6,028 bases of DNA from an uncultured Pseudomonadota bacterium (GTDB lineage: Bacteria > Pseudomonadota > Gammaproteobacteria > Burkholderiales > Usitatibacteraceae), in assembly GCA_937898635.1 (NCBI GenBank), contig CALEJW010000247.1, positions 1 through 6,028 on the forward strand, read 5' to 3'. Under the pieces are notes generated by a model. The model saw only the letters and a list, made by a program, of their open reading frames with translations. It made no database searches and was not told the DNA's origin. The translations under genes were made by a program, and so were the position numbers. This document shows positions 4,903 to 6,028 of this stretch, piece after piece (within the stretch, counting starts at the first letter, position 1; each line of letters opens with the position of its first letter).

Positions 4903-5808
4903 ATGTTGCGCCGACTTGCCGTGGCCGCGGGCGCCGCCCTCACCGTGATCGCCGGCGCGGCGCCGGCCCGGGACTTCTCGAAAGTCGAGATCCGCAGCCG
5001 CCAGCTCGCCGAGCGCGTGTGGATGCTCACCGGCGCGGGCGGCAACCTCGGGCTCTTCGCCGGCGAGGACGCGGTCTTCCTCGTGGACGACCAGTACGCG
5101 CCGCTCACGGAGCGGATCGTGGCCGCCGTGCGCAGGGTCACGCCCCGGCCGGTGAGGTTCGTCGTGAACACGCACTGGCACGGCGACCACACGGGCGGCA
5201 ACGAGGCGCTGGGCAAGGCGGGCGCCCTGGTGGTCGCCCACGACAACGTGAGGAAGCGCATGGGCACCGAGCAGTTCATCGAGTTCCTGGGCGCGCGCAC
5301 GGAGCCCTCGCCGAAGGGCGCGCTTCCCGTGCTCACCTTCTCCGCCGACACCACCTTCCACCTGGACGGCGAGGAGATCCGCGTCTTCCACGTGCCGCGC
5401 GCGCACACCGACGGCGACGCCATCGTGCACTTCCCGGCGAGCGACGTGATCCACATGGGCGACGTGCACTGGAACGGGATGTATCCCTTCATCGACTACT
5501 CCAGCGGCGGGACCGTGGACGGGATGGTCGCCGCCGTGGACCGCGCGCTCGCCCTCGCCACGGAGCGCACGCGGATCATTCCCGGCCACGGCCCGCTCGC
5601 CACGCGCGCGGACCTCGCCGCCTACCGCGACATGCTCGCCACCATCGCGGGACGCGTCCGGCGCCTCGCCGCCGAGGGGCGCAGCGTCGAGGAGATCGTC
5701 GCCGCGAAGGTCACCGAGGGCTTCGACGAGCGCTGGGGCAAGGGCTTCGTCTCGCCGCAGCGCTTCGCCGGGATGGTCGCGAAGGCCCTCGGGGAGAAGT
5801 CGCCGTGA
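4903..5808 (+). CDS. Exported metallo-beta-lactamase-fold hydrolase
   Basis: This 301-residue protein starts with a Sec-type signal peptide (MLRR, then a hydrophobic Ala-rich core) and a likely signal peptidase I site after APA (residue 22). The MBL zinc-binding residues are complete: HWHGDH gives His91, His93, Asp95 and His96; AHTDGD gives His168; HMGD gives Asp187; PGHG gives His229. This is a two-zinc site. The surrounding HMGDVHWNGMYPFID, SSGGTVDGM and IIPGHGPLATRADLAAYRDML match a common family of periplasmic MBL hydrolases, often named only 'MBL fold metallo-hydrolase' or loosely 'beta-lactamase'. Its substrate is unknown to me, and the motif context does not look like a clinical class B carbapenemase. 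It lies 98 bp after mlaF with its own promoter and ribosome site, so it is probably transcribed alone in the periplasm-directed set of genes here. Confidence 0.92.
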   Translation: MLRRLAVAAGAALTVIAGAAPARDFSKVEIRSRQLAERVWMLTGAGGNLGLFAGEDAVFLVDDQYAPLTERIVAAVRRVTPRPVRFVVNTHWHGDHTGGNEALGKAGALVVAHDNVRKRMGTEQFIEFLGARTEPSPKGALPVLTFSADTTFHLDGEEIRVFHVPRAHTDGDAIVHFPASDVIHMGDVHWNGMYPFIDYSSGGTVDGMVAAVDRALALATERTRIIPGHGPLATRADLAAYRDMLATIAGRVRRLAAEGRSVEEIVAAKVTEGFDERWGKGFVSPQRFAGMVAKALGEKSP

Positions 5809-5888
5809 GGGACCCGCGCGATTACGGCTGTCACGCCCGCGGCGGCGCGGATGTGAACGGCCTCACGGACCGGCGGGGCCGACGCGGG

Positions 5889-5900
5889 TAATCTGGCGCC
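5889..5900 (+). promoter_or_regulatory. -10 and discriminator giving an apparently leaderless start for the last gene
   Basis: TAATCT is followed directly by GGCGCC and then ATG at 5901, the same geometry as before mlaF. The first three bases of the hexamer form an in-frame TAA stop (5889-5891) and no start codon lies between, so the gene cannot begin further upstream. No Shine-Dalgarno sequence is present. Confidence 0.5.
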
Positions 5901-6028
5901 ATGCTCGACATCCGCTCCCTCTTCGCCGTGATGGTGGCGACCAACCTGGTCCTCGCCGTCTCGCTCTGGGTCGGCACCGGCCGGCGCCTGGAGGGCGGCC
6001 TGCGGCCCTGGACCCACTCGCTCCTCGC
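5901..6028 (+). CDS. N-terminus of a membrane protein, possibly a diguanylate cyclase (partial)
   Basis: The first 42 codons are visible before the window ends. The product starts MLDIRSLFAVMVATNLVLAV, a short polar start followed by a hydrophobic segment (about residues 7-25), then a basic Gly/Arg-rich loop and WTHSLL. This arrangement resembles the membrane-sensor N-termini of proteobacterial GGDEF proteins, which often begin with M-x-D-x-R-x-L-F and then several transmembrane helices. The GGDEF domain itself is outside the window, so that identity is a guess. Codon third positions are almost all G or C, supporting coding. The 92-bp gap before it holds the proposed promoter and no clear terminator for the upstream gene. 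Confidence 0.7.
   Translation, partial: MLDIRSLFAVMVATNLVLAVSLWVGTGRRLEGGLRPWTHSLL

Noticed and set aside
4903..5808. Naming the MBL protein a beta-lactamase resistance gene
   Set aside because: The fold and metal ligands are shared by many hydrolases, and its family-specific segments do not resemble known class B enzymes.
5809..5888. Terminator after the MBL gene
   Set aside because: CCGCGC and GCGCGG can pair only across a loop of about 26 bases and no T tract follows, so I could not support it.
4863..5891. 342-codon plus-strand open frame overlapping the MBL gene
   Set aside because: Arg/Gly/His-rich out-of-frame translation; the MBL frame contains the complete zinc site.

Overview
This is a very GC-rich (about 70%) chromosomal window. 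Codon third positions are almost always G or C in the real genes. The Yip1-type membrane protein, the MlaF-type ATPase and the style of the promoters point to a proteobacterium, most likely a betaproteobacterium (Burkholderiales or a relative). That placement is an inference from protein resemblance and composition. I see no tRNA, rRNA, CRISPR array, insertion sequence or phage gene, and no local change in composition that would suggest recent transfer.

Layout from left to right: (1) the last 17 codons of a plus-strand gene; (2) a minus-strand Yip1-family membrane protein with a long soluble C-terminal domain; (3) a 131-bp divergent promoter region; (4) a plus-strand lipoprotein built from six Asp-box (BNR) repeats, probably a beta-propeller; (5) a minus-strand NYN-domain putative RNase with a C-terminal OST-HTH/LOTUS domain, whose stop codon directly abuts that of the lipoprotein; (6) a 41-bp divergent gap; (7) a plus-strand MlaF-like ABC ATPase with no MlaE, MlaD, MlaC or MlaB gene beside it; (8) a 98-bp gap with a weak hairpin and a promoter; (9) a plus-strand exported metallo-beta-lactamase-fold hydrolase; (10) a 92-bp gap; (11) the first 42 codons of a plus-strand membrane protein that runs off the window.

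The genes do not form one pathway. Three products are envelope or exported proteins (Yip1 protein, Asp-box lipoprotein, MBL hydrolase), one probably drives lipid transport at the inner membrane (MlaF), and one is a probable RNA-binding nuclease. The strands alternate and each gene seems to have its own promoter, so these look like single-gene transcription units.

I did not find a convincing undescribed system. The points most worth following are a recurring promoter signature (a TAnnnT -10 hexamer followed at once by a GGCGCC-like discriminator) that gives apparently leaderless starts for mlaF and the last gene; the orphan MlaF with tyrosine where the H-loop histidine normally sits; the Yip1 plus soluble-domain architecture; and the NYN-LOTUS protein.
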